A program made the translations under genes and the position numbers. A DNA stretch of 64,000 nt, from the NCBI GenBank assembly GCA_017415105.1, contig JAFQJD010000003.1:62001-126000 (forward strand), given 5' to 3'. The notes under the pieces are model-generated. The model made no database searches, had not been told where the DNA came from, and worked only from the letters and a program-made list of their open reading frames with translations. Source of the stretch: Clostridia bacterium. GTDB taxonomy: Bacteria; Bacillota; Clostridia; UBA1381. Shown here piece after piece: positions 1-9,380 of this stretch (position 1 is its first letter; every line of letters starts with the position of its first letter).

Positions 1-1805
1 CGGTTATCGTTAAGAAGCTGTTTTGCAATTGCATAACGCTCTTTCATAATCGAAACAATCTCATTGTCAATAGCTGTCCGTGTTTCCTCTGAACAATGTG
101 AAACAGCTCTGCCGTCAAGATATTTATGCTCGATACTCTCAAGACCAACAAGCCCGAATCTGTCCGACATACCGTACATCGTCACCATCTGTCGTGCCAT
201 CTCCGTTGCACGTTCAATATCGTTTGATGCACCCGTTGTCTGCGTGTCAAACACAATCTCCTCTGCCGCACGGCCTGCCAGAAATACCGTTATCTGGTCA
301 AGAAGCTCATTTTTATTATTAAGATACTTCTCCTCCTTATCCGGCATCTGCATTGTATAACCCAATGCACCCATAGTTCTCGGAACAATTGTTATCTTCT
401 GCACCGGCTGTGTATTTTTCTGCAATGCTGTTGCAAGTGCATGACCTACCTCGTGGAATGCAACGATGCGTTTTTCTTCCTCTGATAGTATTCTGTCCTT
501 CTTTTCCTTACCGGCTATGATTACCTCAACAGAATCCATCAAATCCTCCTGAAGCACTTCTTTTCTGCCCATACGCACAGCCCTTAACGCAGCTTCATTA
601 ACCATATTTGCAAGATCAGCACCAACCGCACCGCTTGTAGCAAGTGCCATTGCGTGAAGGTCTATGTCTGGTGAGGTTTTTACGTTCTTTATGTGAACCT
701 TCAGTATATCCTCTCTGCCCTTAAGGTCAGGTTTTTCTACTATAATGCGTCTGTCAAAACGTCCCGGACGCAAAAGTGCCTTGTCAAGTATCTCCGGACG
801 GTTTGTTGCCGCCAGTACCACAAGTCCCTTTGATGTGTCAAAACCGTCCATTTCAGATAACAGCTGATTGAGTGTCTGTTCACGTTCGTCGTTTGTTGCC
901 ATCTGATTATCACGTGATTTACCGATCGCATCAACCTCGTCAATGAATATTATGCACGGTGCCTTTGCGTTTGCCTGCTTAAAGAGATCACGTACTCTTG
1001 ATGCACCCACACCTACAAACATTTCAACAAACTCCGAGCCTGACAGTGAGAAGAACGGCACATTTGCCTCGCCTGCAACTGCCTTTGCAAGGAGTGTTTT
1101 ACCCGTTCCGGGAGGTCCGACCAAAAGTGCACCCTTGGGCTGCTTTGCACCGATTGCTGTGTATTTGCCGGGGTTATGCAAAAAGTCCACAATCTCATTA
1201 AGTGACTCCTTTGCTTCCTCCTGACCTGCAACGTCTTTGAATGTTACTCCGGTTTTGTTTTCGATATTATACATCTTGGCATTTGACTGGCCTATTCCCA
1301 TTATTCCGCCGCCACCGCCCATTTTCTTTGACATCAGACGCATAAATATCGTTATGATGACATACATAAATGCGAGCGGTAAAATCCACGTTACTATAAA
1401 ATTCACAATCGGACTGTTAAGTTCAACCGGTGTTGAGTATGTTATACCCTTTTTGTCAAGCATTTCAAACAGCCGCTCGTCATTGAGATATCCTGTATAC
1501 CATATTTTCTGTGTTTCTTCCTCAGATACAAGCCCGATTCCGAATATATTCTCATTCTCCGGCTTTGTCTTTTCAGGTTTTCCGTATATAGTAAATCTGT
1601 CGTGCTCTATTATGACCTCTTCGACTTTATCCTGTTCTACAAGCTCAAGGAATTTATCATATGTTATCTCTTCTTTCTGCGGTGCAAACATAAAACTCAT
1701 AAGCGAGTTAAGAATTATGGTTGCAATAATTGAAACCGCAAGAAAGATGAACATAGGATTTTTAAACGGCGGTGTCTTTTTATCACGCTTTTTGTTGTTA
1801 TCCAT
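1..1805 (-). CDS. ftsH: ATP-dependent zinc metalloprotease FtsH (C-terminus cut by window edge)
   Basis: Membrane-anchored AAA+ protease that degrades misfolded membrane proteins and regulators. About 601 codons are visible and the frame is still open at base 1. In order: a first membrane segment near residues 17-40, an extracytoplasmic domain to about 120, a second membrane segment near 125-148, a glycine-rich linker (MGGGGGIMG), the AAA+ Walker A GPPGTGKT near 228-235, Walker B ending FIDEIDAIG, the second region of homology around RPGRFDR, and the zinc-site HEVGH (HExxH) near 450. The ATG at 1805 follows a purine-rich stretch (GAAAGGGGAAAACAG). It is divergent from the SLH gene and has its own promoter at 1851-1879. 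The family call is very secure. Confidence 0.96.
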   Translation of the reverse strand, partial: MDNNKKRDKKTPPFKNPMFIFLAVSIIATIILNSLMSFMFAPQKEEITYDKFLELVEQDKVEEVIIEHDRFTIYGKPEKTKPENENIFGIGLVSEEETQKIWYTGYLNDERLFEMLDKKGITYSTPVELNSPIVNFIVTWILPLAFMYVIITIFMRLMSKKMGGGGGIMGIGQSNAKMYNIENKTGVTFKDVAGQEEAKESLNEIVDFLHNPGKYTAIGAKQPKGALLVGPPGTGKTLLAKAVAGEANVPFFSLSGSEFVEMFVGVGASRVRDLFKQANAKAPCIIFIDEVDAIGKSRDNQMATNDEREQTLNQLLSEMDGFDTSKGLVVLAATNRPEILDKALLRPGRFDRRIIVEKPDLKGREDILKVHIKNVKTSPDIDLHAMALATSGAVGADLANMVNEAALRAVRMGRKEVLQEDLMDSVEVIIAGKEKKDRILSEEEKRIVAFHEVGHALATALQKNTQPVQKITIVPRTMGALGYTMQMPDKEEKYLNNKNELLDQITVFLAGRAAEEIVFDTQTTGASNDIERATEMARQMVTMYGMSDRFGLVGLESIEHKYLDGRAVSHCSEETRTAIDNEIVSIMKERYAIAKQLLNDN

Positions 1806-1850
1806 CTGTTTTCCCCTTTCAGAAATCTGCTATCCGTTTCATACCGTATA

Positions 1851-1879
1851 AGTTTATCACAAATCTTTCATTATTTCAA
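1851..1879 (-). promoter_or_regulatory. Predicted sigma-A promoter of ftsH
   Basis: On the minus strand, TTGAAA (1879-1874) and TAAACT (1856-1851) are separated by 17 bases and lie about 46 bases upstream of the ftsH start codon. The -10 box is imperfect, so this is a moderate call. Confidence 0.5.
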
Positions 1880-1955
1880 CTGATATTTAATAATTTTTAA
1901 TTTTGTTAACATTGTGTTAATAATAAATTTGGCAAAAAAAAGTAACTAAATTTGA

Positions 1956-1984
1956 TTGACTTATGCTGGATTTAATGGTATAAT
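1956..1984 (+). promoter_or_regulatory. Strong sigma-A promoter of the SLH surface-protein gene
   Basis: TTGACT at 1956-1961 and a perfect TATAAT at 1979-1984, spaced 17 bases, about 58 bases before the start codon at 2043. An A-rich tract precedes the -35 box, like an UP element. This near-consensus promoter predicts high constitutive expression, as expected for an abundant surface protein. Confidence 0.85.
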
Positions 1985-2042
1985 ACTACTATAAGATATG
2001 ATGAGTATATATACCATCAGAAAAAGAAAGGAATGATTACCT

Positions 2043-4991
2043 ATGAAAAAGCGTTTTTCAATGCTTGTGGCGTTAGTAATGCTTCTTACTACACTTGTTC
2101 CGTCATTTACAGCAAATGCGGCATTCAGTGATGTGTCAGATTCACATCCGTATCAGGAAGCTATAACAACGCTGTCAACCCTCAAAGTCATTAACGGCTA
2201 TGAGGACGGAACATTTGCACCTGATAAGGATATCAGCCGTGCAGAATTTACAAAGATGATTGTGTATATGTTGGGCTTGGGTCAGCTTTCAACTCCTATC
2301 ACAACATTTGAGGACGTGCCCGGTTCTCACTGGGCGAATGCAAACATCAGAACTGCATATGATCTACAGATTATAAACGGTTTTGATGACGGTTCGTTCA
2401 GACCCGACCAGCCGGTTACATATGAGCAGGCACTTAAGATGGTTGTCTGCACACTTGGCTATCAGCCGTATGCAGAGCAGATGGGTGGCTATCCTGTAGG
2501 TTACAGAGAGCAGGCATCAGAGTTAAATCTTACAGACAAGATTTCAAGCCTTGGCTTCTCAGACAATGCTCCCAGAGGCGTAATTGCACAGATTATGTAT
2601 AACGCTCTTGAAGTTGAAAAGCATGAGAGTGTAAACGGAACATGGAAAGCATCCGGCAAGACACTTCTTAATGATTACCTTAATGTAGAAAGCTTAAAGG
2701 GTACTCTTGTAGGTGTTGAGGAATCAACAACATCAGATTGTAACGCAGTTCTTGCTCCCGGAAAAATGGCAGTTAAGGACAGCTTAACAGGCGAAGAGTT
2801 CATCATCGACTTTGCAGAGCATGACATAACAGTTCCAGAACTTATTGACAATCTCGGACGTACTGTTCAGGTTTACTACCGCAAGGACAAGCTCTCAAGC
2901 GATAAGTGGCTTGTTGAAATAAGCAACGAGATATTCAAGAATGCAGAGGTTACAATCAACTCTTCTGAAATTCAGGATTTTGACGGCAGTGCAGTTAAAT
3001 ACCGTACAGAGGGTTCTTCAAAGACAACAACCGCACGTCTTGATATGTCAAATCTGTCAATCCGCTATAATGGCAGAGCTGTTACTGCGGCCGACTCATT
3101 TACATTGAGCGACTATCTCAACCCTGCATCAGCAAATTTCATCTACGGTACAGTAAGACTTATAAGCAACGATACAAAAGAGGTATACAGCATGGTTGAT
3201 ATCTATGACTATGATGTAATCGTTGCACAAAGAGCACTTCAGACAACAGATTACAGAGTTAACGACAAAACTGTTGCTTCAAATTATATCACACTTGACC
3301 CCGATGCTCTTGATTACACATTCACACTGACAAGAAACGACAAGGAAGTTGAGCCGACAAAGATTGCTGCAAACGACGTTATTGTTTATGCAGAGAGCCT
3401 TGATGGTACATTTATGACAGTAAAGGCTTCGTCAAACAGCGTATCAGGTAAGATAGATGCTTTAAACACAACAAAGCAGACGCTTGCTATTAACGGCACA
3501 ACATATAACTACAGTGATTATTTTGAGAACTATCTCACAACAAAGGAAAACAGAACACTCCAGTCAGGTCTTCAGATTAAGGCATACACTGATGCGTTCG
3601 GCACAATCCAGTGGGGTACAATAACATCAACTGAAAGCTACTATCCGTATGCTTACGTTATAAATGTAGTTCCGGATGCAGAGGAATATTACTTGAGACT
3701 CTTCGCACCGTCAAGCACATCAGTTAAGACTCTTACATCTTCAACAACATATAAGGTTAAATCTTATAAGATAGCTGAAAATGCAAAGCTTAACGGCACA
3801 AAGAAGTCACCTGAGGCAATCGTTGGTGCTCTTGCAACATCAGCTGTTACTCCCGATACAGGCGTAACAAACGCAACAGGTTATAACCAGTTTATAAGAG
3901 TAGGCTTCAACTCATCAGGTGAGATTGATAATGTTATAACAGTATCTGCTACAACGGGTGTTGAAAACACAGACGCGTCACAGCTTGTAAAGTACAACAA
4001 TGCAGGTACATACACAGTAACAACAAACGCTGTTAAGGACGGAGGAATAACACTTTATTCAATAAAGTCATCAACTCCGTTGTTCGTAATCCCGTCAGAC
4101 AGAACAGATACTGATGCATACGCTGTGAAGAACACAATTTCTTCAAGCTCAATGACTGCTGGTTCAAGCTACTTTATTGAAGCATACGACCTTAACTCAT
4201 CAAAGTATCCGACATTTATAGCTACATACGGTTCAGCTATCCAGAAGGGTACACCGATTGCTTACACATCAACATTCAAGCTTCTTGCAACAGATATCGA
4301 AGAAGAGGTTGATACAGAGCTTGATGAAGTATTCGATATGTTAAGAACCTATAACTGTACAACAACAGTTTCAAACCTCAAGATTTCACAGGATGCTACT
4401 GACGACTTCTCAACACTTGAGCAGGGTGACGTTATCCTGACAGGTCTTGACGGAGATAACTATGCTGATACATACTGGCAGGTTATGGATTACACAAAGG
4501 TTCGTGAAGTTCTTGACGGAACAACATATGACTGGACAGAAGAGCAGACACAAACTGCTGCTAATCACTGGCAGAAATATGTATTTGATTTCAGATATCC
4601 GAAGTCAGGTGCATCAGCAAATGATAGCTATTTTATGACATCTTCAAACTCAACAGGAATTCTTTCAAGAGTTGCAATGTTCAACGTAATGCAGGTACTT
4701 CCGGAAGAAAAGCTTCTGTATCTCACAAAGAAAGGTTTTGATGCTACTGGTCAGACAACTGCAACCTCATACGAAACAATTGCAGTTTCAGACAGCACAA
4801 AGATTTTGAGATATGACAGTGACGCAGACGAATATACACCGTACATAGTTGATTCAACATCAACAACACTTTCAATAACAGATATTCTTGATATTGAAAA
4901 CTACGGTGTTGCATGCTCAAAGATTATGCTTCACTACTATTCAGATACAAGTGGTACACCGACAGCTAAGTTCATCGTAATCTACGAATAA
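2043..4991 (+). CDS. Secreted SLH-domain surface (S-layer-like) protein
   Basis: 982 residues. A signal peptide (MKKR, a hydrophobic core, then an Ala-rich end at about residue 26, ANA-AFSDV) directs export. Three SLH motifs follow at about 27-80 (FSDVSDSHPY start, then INGYEDGTFAPD), 88-140 (FEDVPGSHWA, then INGFDDGSFRPD) and a weaker one at 155-195 ending IMYNALE. SLH motifs bind secondary cell-wall polysaccharide, so the protein should sit on the cell surface. The remaining 780 residues are Thr/Ser/Asp-rich without a domain I recognise. A strong promoter and a perfect terminator make it a monocistronic unit, so it may be a major S-layer or surface-array protein. Start chosen from the signal peptide and the upstream AGAAAGGA. 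Confidence 0.88.
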   Translation: MKKRFSMLVALVMLLTTLVPSFTANAAFSDVSDSHPYQEAITTLSTLKVINGYEDGTFAPDKDISRAEFTKMIVYMLGLGQLSTPITTFEDVPGSHWANANIRTAYDLQIINGFDDGSFRPDQPVTYEQALKMVVCTLGYQPYAEQMGGYPVGYREQASELNLTDKISSLGFSDNAPRGVIAQIMYNALEVEKHESVNGTWKASGKTLLNDYLNVESLKGTLVGVEESTTSDCNAVLAPGKMAVKDSLTGEEFIIDFAEHDITVPELIDNLGRTVQVYYRKDKLSSDKWLVEISNEIFKNAEVTINSSEIQDFDGSAVKYRTEGSSKTTTARLDMSNLSIRYNGRAVTAADSFTLSDYLNPASANFIYGTVRLISNDTKEVYSMVDIYDYDVIVAQRALQTTDYRVNDKTVASNYITLDPDALDYTFTLTRNDKEVEPTKIAANDVIVYAESLDGTFMTVKASSNSVSGKIDALNTTKQTLAINGTTYNYSDYFENYLTTKENRTLQSGLQIKAYTDAFGTIQWGTITSTESYYPYAYVINVVPDAEEYYLRLFAPSSTSVKTLTSSTTYKVKSYKIAENAKLNGTKKSPEAIVGALATSAVTPDTGVTNATGYNQFIRVGFNSSGEIDNVITVSATTGVENTDASQLVKYNNAGTYTVTTNAVKDGGITLYSIKSSTPLFVIPSDRTDTDAYAVKNTISSSSMTAGSSYFIEAYDLNSSKYPTFIATYGSAIQKGTPIAYTSTFKLLATDIEEEVDTELDEVFDMLRTYNCTTTVSNLKISQDATDDFSTLEQGDVILTGLDGDNYADTYWQVMDYTKVREVLDGTTYDWTEEQTQTAANHWQKYVFDFRYPKSGASANDSYFMTSSNSTGILSRVAMFNVMQVLPEEKLLYLTKKGFDATGQTTATSYETIAVSDSTKILRYDSDADEYTPYIVDSTSTTLSITDILDIENYGVACSKIMLHYYSDTSGTPTAKFIVIYE

Positions 4992-5001
4992 TCACACAAC
5001 C

Positions 5002-5030
5002 AAAACCGAGGGTTAAACCCTCGGTTTTCT
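5002..5030 (+). terminator. Rho-independent terminator of the SLH gene
   Basis: Perfect 11-bp stem (AAAACCGAGGG at 5002-5012 with CCCTCGGTTTT at 5018-5028), loop TTAAA, then T-rich sequence, 11 bases after the SLH stop codon. Confidence 0.9.
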
Positions 5031-5041
5031 TTTGCAAAAAT

Positions 5042-5069
5042 ATCGGGTGTTCTGCATTGAACACCCGAT
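5042..5069 (-). terminator. Terminator of the transketolase/lipoprotein operon
   Basis: 11-bp perfect stem (5042-5052 with 5059-5069, ATCGGGTGTTC type) with a 6-base loop. On the minus strand it is followed by ATTTTTGC and lies just past the lipoprotein stop at 5075. T-rich sequence on the other side may also make it work in the plus direction, as backup for the terminator at 5002. Confidence 0.8.
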
Positions 5070-5074
5070 TATTT

Positions 5075-5629
5075 TTATTTAATTACATTACTTGTTGCCG
5101 CCTCATAGGTTTCAATCGGAATTACCCTTTCAACCTCACCTGCTGCGATTGATGCGAGAGTTTCAAGTAACTCGCGTTGGTCATCATCATCGCCCGAGCC
5201 GGCACTTATACGTATATAACAGCCTCTGTCATATACATTGATGTACGGATATGCGATATAGCAATCCTCGCCTATACCCTCTATAAACTCCATATCGCCT
5301 CTGTAGATACGGCTGTTCTCATAGTCGTTCCATACTTGAGTAGCTGTAAGTGACTCCGAAAACTGCTCTATGCGTATCGTGACCGGATCACCGGCATACG
5401 GCTCATCTGAAACATATGTCACGCTTGATGCATTGCCGTCGGTTGTAACACCGTTCTCATCAACCTCCATATCAACGCCTGTTATTTTAGATACTGCTTC
5501 AACTGTTACAAGCTGATCCGGTGCTATTTTTTCAAGCTCGCTCACATCCGGAACATCTGAATTTTTTCCGCAGGCTGACATTGAAACTGATAATGCCAGA
5601 CATGCAAGAACTGCACATAATTTCTTCAT
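5075..5629 (-). CDS. Predicted lipoprotein of unknown function
   Basis: 184 residues from the ATG at 5629, which has GGAG 8 bases upstream. An in-frame ATG at 5659 would add 10 residues in front of the signal peptide and is less likely. The N-terminus MKKLCAVLACLALSVSMSAC is a lipoprotein signal peptide with the lipobox cysteine at residue 20, so the mature protein should be anchored to the outer face of the membrane. The rest is acidic (a DDDD run near the C-terminus) with an EGIGEDCYIAYPY segment. I do not recognise the domain. It follows the transketolase genes closely and ends at a terminator, so it is probably the last gene of that operon. Confidence 0.75.
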   Translation of the reverse strand: MKKLCAVLACLALSVSMSACGKNSDVPDVSELEKIAPDQLVTVEAVSKITGVDMEVDENGVTTDGNASSVTYVSDEPYAGDPVTIRIEQFSESLTATQVWNDYENSRIYRGDMEFIEGIGEDCYIAYPYINVYDRGCYIRISAGSGDDDDQRELLETLASIAAGEVERVIPIETYEAATSNVIK

Positions 5630-5658
5630 AGTTATACTCCATTCTGCTGCACACAGCA

Positions 5659-6585
5659 TTACTTCATTTTTATAACCTCTTTTACTTTATTTGCAATATT
5701 CTCTGCTGTAAGACCGTACTCCTCAAAAAGCTCTGCCGGCTTTCCTGATTTTCCGTAACGGTCAGTACCGATTATCTTAACCGGACACGGTGCACCTTCA
5801 CATACAACCTCTGTAACTGCACTGCCAAGTCCGCCCATTATATAATGCTCCTCAGCAGTTACAATTGCGCCGGTCTCCTTTGCCGCCTTTATTATTATGT
5901 CCTTATCAATCGGCTTTATTGTATGGATATTGATAACTCTTGCATCTATTCCGTCATCCTTAAGTGTTTCTGCCGCCTTAAGAGCCTCCTGAACCATAAG
6001 ACCAGTTGCTATAATTGTAACATCATTACCGCCTTTAAGCTCAACACCCTTGCCTATCTCAAACTTGTAGTCCTCGCCGTTAACGTCCTCAACAGCAAGT
6101 CTGCCAAATCTCATATAAACCGGACCGTTATGCTCAATTGCCGCTTTTACTGCAAGCTGTGCCTCGATATCGTCTGCCGGATTTATAACAACCATTCCGG
6201 GAATTGTACGCATAAGTGCAAGGTCTTCAAGACACTGATGTGTAGCACCATCCTCACCTACAGAAATACCTGCGTGAGTTGCACCGATTTTTACGTTAAG
6301 ACCGGGGTATCCGATTGTGTTTCTTATCTGCTCATATGCTCTGCCTGCGGCGAACATTGCAAATGTTGATGCGAATGCCACCTTGCCCGTTGATGCAAGA
6401 CCTGCTGCAACACACATCATATTAGCCTCTGCGATACCGCAGTTTATGAAACGCTCCGGATATGCTTTCTGGAACATTTCTGTTTTTGTTGATTTTGAAA
6501 GGTCTGCGTCAAGTACAACTACGTTTTCGTTACTGCCGTATTTAACCAACGCCTCACCGTATGATATTCTCGTTGCCTTTGCCAT
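5659..6585 (-). CDS. Transketolase, C-terminal subunit (split transketolase)
   Basis: 308 residues. It supplies the pyrimidine-binding and C-terminal domains of a two-subunit transketolase, which moves two-carbon ketol units in the non-oxidative pentose phosphate pathway with thiamine diphosphate. Visible features: VLDADLSKSTKT near residue 24, INCGIAEANM near 48 (containing the ThDP-activating glutamate), GATHAGISVGEDGATHQ near 102-118 and a transketolase C domain after about 185. Its ATG overlaps the stop of the N-terminal subunit (TAATG at 6585), so the two halves are translationally coupled. Split transketolases are common in Clostridia and anaerobes. Confidence 0.94.
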   Translation of the reverse strand: MAKATRISYGEALVKYGSNENVVVLDADLSKSTKTEMFQKAYPERFINCGIAEANMMCVAAGLASTGKVAFASTFAMFAAGRAYEQIRNTIGYPGLNVKIGATHAGISVGEDGATHQCLEDLALMRTIPGMVVINPADDIEAQLAVKAAIEHNGPVYMRFGRLAVEDVNGEDYKFEIGKGVELKGGNDVTIIATGLMVQEALKAAETLKDDGIDARVINIHTIKPIDKDIIIKAAKETGAIVTAEEHYIMGGLGSAVTEVVCEGAPCPVKIIGTDRYGKSGKPAELFEEYGLTAENIANKVKEVIKMK

Positions 6586-7433
6586 TATAACGCCGCCTCC
6601 AATTCTGCAATTTTTGCATCAAGCTCTCTGATAGCCTGATTATACTGCTCCTCGTTCGGAGCTGAGCCGTGCCATGCGGCATTGTTTTCCATAAATGATA
6701 CGTTCTTACCCTTTACAGACTTCATAATAACCGCTGTCGGCTTACCCTTGCACGCCTTTGCCTTTTCTATTGCATCCGAAAGCTCATCAAAGCTGTGTGC
6801 ATCACATACTATTACGTTCCAGCCAAAAGCTTCAAACTTTTTATCAATCGGAGTCGGGTTCATCACCTTTGTGATGTCACCGTCAATCTGCAAACCGTTA
6901 AAGTCAACAAAAATTGTGAGATTGTCAAGCTTATAATGCGGTGCAAACATTGCCTGCTCCCATACCTGACCTTCTTCAAGCTCGCCGTCGCCAAGGATTG
7001 CATATACTCTGTAATCCTTCTTATCAAGCTTTGCAGAAAGTGCCATACCTCCTGCAACACTCACGCCCTGTCCGAGTGAACCTGTTGACATATCGACACC
7101 GGGGATATTTTTCATATCGGGATGTCCCTGAAGGTAGCTGTCTATCTTTCTTAATGTTGCAACATCCTCTACCGGGAAGAATCCACGCTCTGCAAGTGTT
7201 CCGTAAAGTGCCGGTGCAGTATGTCCTTTAGATAGAACAAGTCTGTCACGGTCTGCCATTCGGGGATTTTTCGGGTCAACATTCATAACCTCAAAATACA
7301 ACAATGTCAATAAATCCGAGATTGAGAGTGAACCGCCCGGATGTCCTGCCTGGGCATTATATACTCCCGTAAGTGCGTGTTTACGCACTCTGTTTGCGAT
7401 GATAGCTAATTCTGTAGCTCTTTTTGCGTTCAT
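6585..7433 (-). CDS. Transketolase, N-terminal (ThDP pyrophosphate-binding) subunit
   Basis: 282 residues. Carries the ThDP pyrophosphate-binding half: the motif starts GDGELEEGQVWE near residue 146 and closes with FVDFNGLQIDG near 174-184. The N-terminal part has AGHPGGSLSISDLL and the substrate-channel HTAPALYGTLAERG. AAGGAGG lies 12 bases upstream of the ATG. Only 43 bases separate it from mrnC with no terminator visible, so it is probably co-transcribed from the cysS promoter. Confidence 0.94.
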   Translation of the reverse strand: MNAKRATELAIIANRVRKHALTGVYNAQAGHPGGSLSISDLLTLLYFEVMNVDPKNPRMADRDRLVLSKGHTAPALYGTLAERGFFPVEDVATLRKIDSYLQGHPDMKNIPGVDMSTGSLGQGVSVAGGMALSAKLDKKDYRVYAILGDGELEEGQVWEQAMFAPHYKLDNLTIFVDFNGLQIDGDITKVMNPTPIDKKFEAFGWNVIVCDAHSFDELSDAIEKAKACKGKPTAVIMKSVKGKNVSFMENNAAWHGSAPNEEQYNQAIRELDAKIAELEAAL

Positions 7434-7476
7434 CTTTTTTATTTCCTCCTTAAGTTATAAAAAGTCTTCCGACAAA

Positions 7477-7869
7477 TTATTCTGTTACTGCGTTATATGC
7501 CATTTCCATTATCTGGTTGAGCCTGTCCTCTTTTTTGCTGACATAAAGCCAGCCCAACAGTGCTTCAAATCCCGTTGCCCTGCGGTATTCGCCCACGTCC
7601 GCATTCTTAGGTACAGTAAACGATTTCGTGTTCCTTCCACGTTTATATGCTGAAAGCTCGTCGTCTGTCAGCTTGTCCTCTATGGAGAGCACTGATGTAC
7701 TCTGTCCGTGTGCTTTTACATATCTGATTGCTTCAACGTGCAGTTTATGTGCCGATAGATCTCCGTTTTCGGCAATAAGCCTTGACCTGACATACACATC
7801 ATACAGCGAATCGCCTATATATGCCAGAACAAGTGGATTATATAAATTTGGTGCTTTTGAAAATTCCAT
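7477..7869 (-). CDS. mrnC: Mini-ribonuclease III (23S rRNA 3'-end maturation)
   Basis: 130 residues, matching the family's usual 130-145. RNase III catalytic domain without a dsRNA-binding domain. It trims the double-stranded end of pre-23S rRNA. Motifs: LAYIGDSLYDVYVR near the start (catalytic acidic residue in YIGDS), KRGRN in the middle and TGFEALLGWLY (the second catalytic glutamate, FEALLG). The start at 7869 overlaps the cysS stop as TAATG and fits the family N-terminus. An alternative ATG at 7887 would add six residues. The cysS-mrnC pairing is the standard Firmicutes order. Confidence 0.93.
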   Translation of the reverse strand: MEFSKAPNLYNPLVLAYIGDSLYDVYVRSRLIAENGDLSAHKLHVEAIRYVKAHGQSTSVLSIEDKLTDDELSAYKRGRNTKSFTVPKNADVGEYRRATGFEALLGWLYVSKKEDRLNQIMEMAYNAVTE

Positions 7870-9260
7870 TACTTTACCAGAGTCCATTTTACGCCGTCGG
7901 GCGTATCCTTTATAATGATATTCATTTCCTTGAGCTTGTCACGGATTGCGTCTGCTGTTGCCCAGTCCTTTGATGCACGTGCCTCGTTACGCTGCCTTAT
8001 AAGCTCCTCAACCTCTGCATCAAGTGAGTTGTCAGCCTCTTTTGTGAAAAGTCCCAAAACGGCACCAAGCTCACGTATCAGTGAAAGTACTGCATCAATA
8101 GCTCCCTTGCCCGATGCACTTGATATATTAGTATTAGCCATATATACAATGTCAAATATTGTCGCAATCGCATCTGCAGTGTTTAAATCATCATCCATTG
8201 CATCACAGAACTTTTTACGGTATCCGTCAAGCTCTGCACTAATTTCTTCACTGCATTCCGTAGCCTCTGCGTTCTCTTTTAAGAACTCAAGGTTTTCTAT
8301 ACAGGTATATACACGCCCAACAGCTGATTTTGCCTGTTCCATAAGCGTATCGGCAAAGTTAATGGGGCTTCTGTAATGAGCCGAAAGCATAAAGAAACGA
8401 ATGATTTCTCCGTCGTATTCCTTTAATATATCACGCACGGTAAAGAAGTTACCGAGCGACTTACTCATCTTTTTACCGTCGATATTGATATATCCGTTAT
8501 GCATCCAGTAGTTTGCAAACTGCTTGCAGTTTGCACATTCGCTCTGTGCAATCTCGTTCTCGTGGTGTGGGAATATCAAATCCTGACCTCCGGAATGAAG
8601 GTCGATTGTCTCGCCCAAGAACTTGTTTGCCATAGCACTGCACTCGATATGCCAACCGGGACGCCCCTCACCCCACGGGCTCTGCCAGAACGGCTCACCC
8701 GGTTTTTTAGCTTTCCATAACGCAAAATCCATCGGGTCGTCCTTGCGTTCATTAACGTCTATTCTTGCACCAAGCTCAAGATCCTCCAACGGCTGTTTTG
8801 AAAGCTTGCCGTATTCCTTAAAGTTCTTTGTTCTGAAATATACATTTCCGTCAACATCATAAGCATAACCGTTCTCGCAAAGTCGCTTTATGATATCAAT
8901 TATTGCATCAATATTTTCTGTTGCTTTCGGATGAACAGTCGCCTTTCTTACGCCTATCGCCTCTGCATCCTTAAAGTACTCTGCAATAAAACGCTCCCCA
9001 AGCTCTTTAACTGTAATTCCTTCTGCATTTGCACGCTTGATCATCTTGTCATCAATATCGGTAAAGTTCTGAACAAATGTAACTTTATAACCGATATATT
9101 CAAGATATCTACGCATTGTGTCAAATATAATAAACGGTCTTGCGTTACCGATATGAAAATAATCATATACAGTCGGACCGCATGAATACATTCTGACATT
9201 GTCCTTGTCAATCGGGACAAATTCCTCTTTTTTTCTCGTAAGAGTATTATAAATTTTCAT
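7869..9260 (-). CDS. cysS: Cysteinyl-tRNA synthetase
   Basis: 463 residues, full length. Charges tRNA-Cys. Class I synthetase signatures: HIGN (in [12 protein letters not shown], residues about 33-44) and KMSKS (about 265). The zinc-binding set includes Cys27 of SCGPTVY, Cys207 in HIECSAM, and the [10 protein letters not shown] segment. GGAG lies upstream of the start. It heads a probable operon cysS-mrnC-tktN-tktC-lipoprotein. Confidence 0.97.
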   Translation of the reverse strand: MKIYNTLTRKKEEFVPIDKDNVRMYSCGPTVYDYFHIGNARPFIIFDTMRRYLEYIGYKVTFVQNFTDIDDKMIKRANAEGITVKELGERFIAEYFKDAEAIGVRKATVHPKATENIDAIIDIIKRLCENGYAYDVDGNVYFRTKNFKEYGKLSKQPLEDLELGARIDVNERKDDPMDFALWKAKKPGEPFWQSPWGEGRPGWHIECSAMANKFLGETIDLHSGGQDLIFPHHENEIAQSECANCKQFANYWMHNGYINIDGKKMSKSLGNFFTVRDILKEYDGEIIRFFMLSAHYRSPINFADTLMEQAKSAVGRVYTCIENLEFLKENAEATECSEEISAELDGYRKKFCDAMDDDLNTADAIATIFDIVYMANTNISSASGKGAIDAVLSLIRELGAVLGLFTKEADNSLDAEVEELIRQRNEARASKDWATADAIRDKLKEMNIIIKDTPDGVKWTLVK

Positions 9261-9292
9261 AGTCTAACTCCATCATATAAAATACTTATATC

Positions 9293-9321
9293 ATTATATC
9301 ATTTTCAGGAGAAAAAAACAA
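9293..9321 (-). promoter_or_regulatory. Predicted sigma-A promoter of the cysS operon
   Basis: Minus strand TTGTTT (9321-9316), 17-base spacer, TATAAT (9298-9293), about 33 bases before the cysS start. The -10 box is perfect and the -35 box partial. Confidence 0.6.
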
Positions 9322-9331
9322 CTGTTTTTAC

Positions 9332-9367
9332 AAAAAAAATACAAGGACATTTCCGAATGTCCTTGTA
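9332..9367 (-). terminator. Terminator of the sleB-ypeB operon
   Basis: 11-bp perfect stem (9340-9350 with 9357-9367, TACAAGGACAT type), 6-base loop, followed on the minus strand by eight T residues. It lies 14 bases after the ypeB stop. Confidence 0.9.
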
Positions 9368-9380
9368 CAAAATGCACCAA

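Noticed and set aside
1237-1851. Plus-strand ORF of 204 codons opposite ftsH
   Set aside because: It lies antisense to a clear AAA+ protease with full motifs. Its composition is a shadow of that coding strand and no family is recognised.
9261-9380. T-box riboswitch upstream of cysS
   Set aside because: Only about 33 bases lie between the promoter and the start codon, and no specifier or antiterminator fits.
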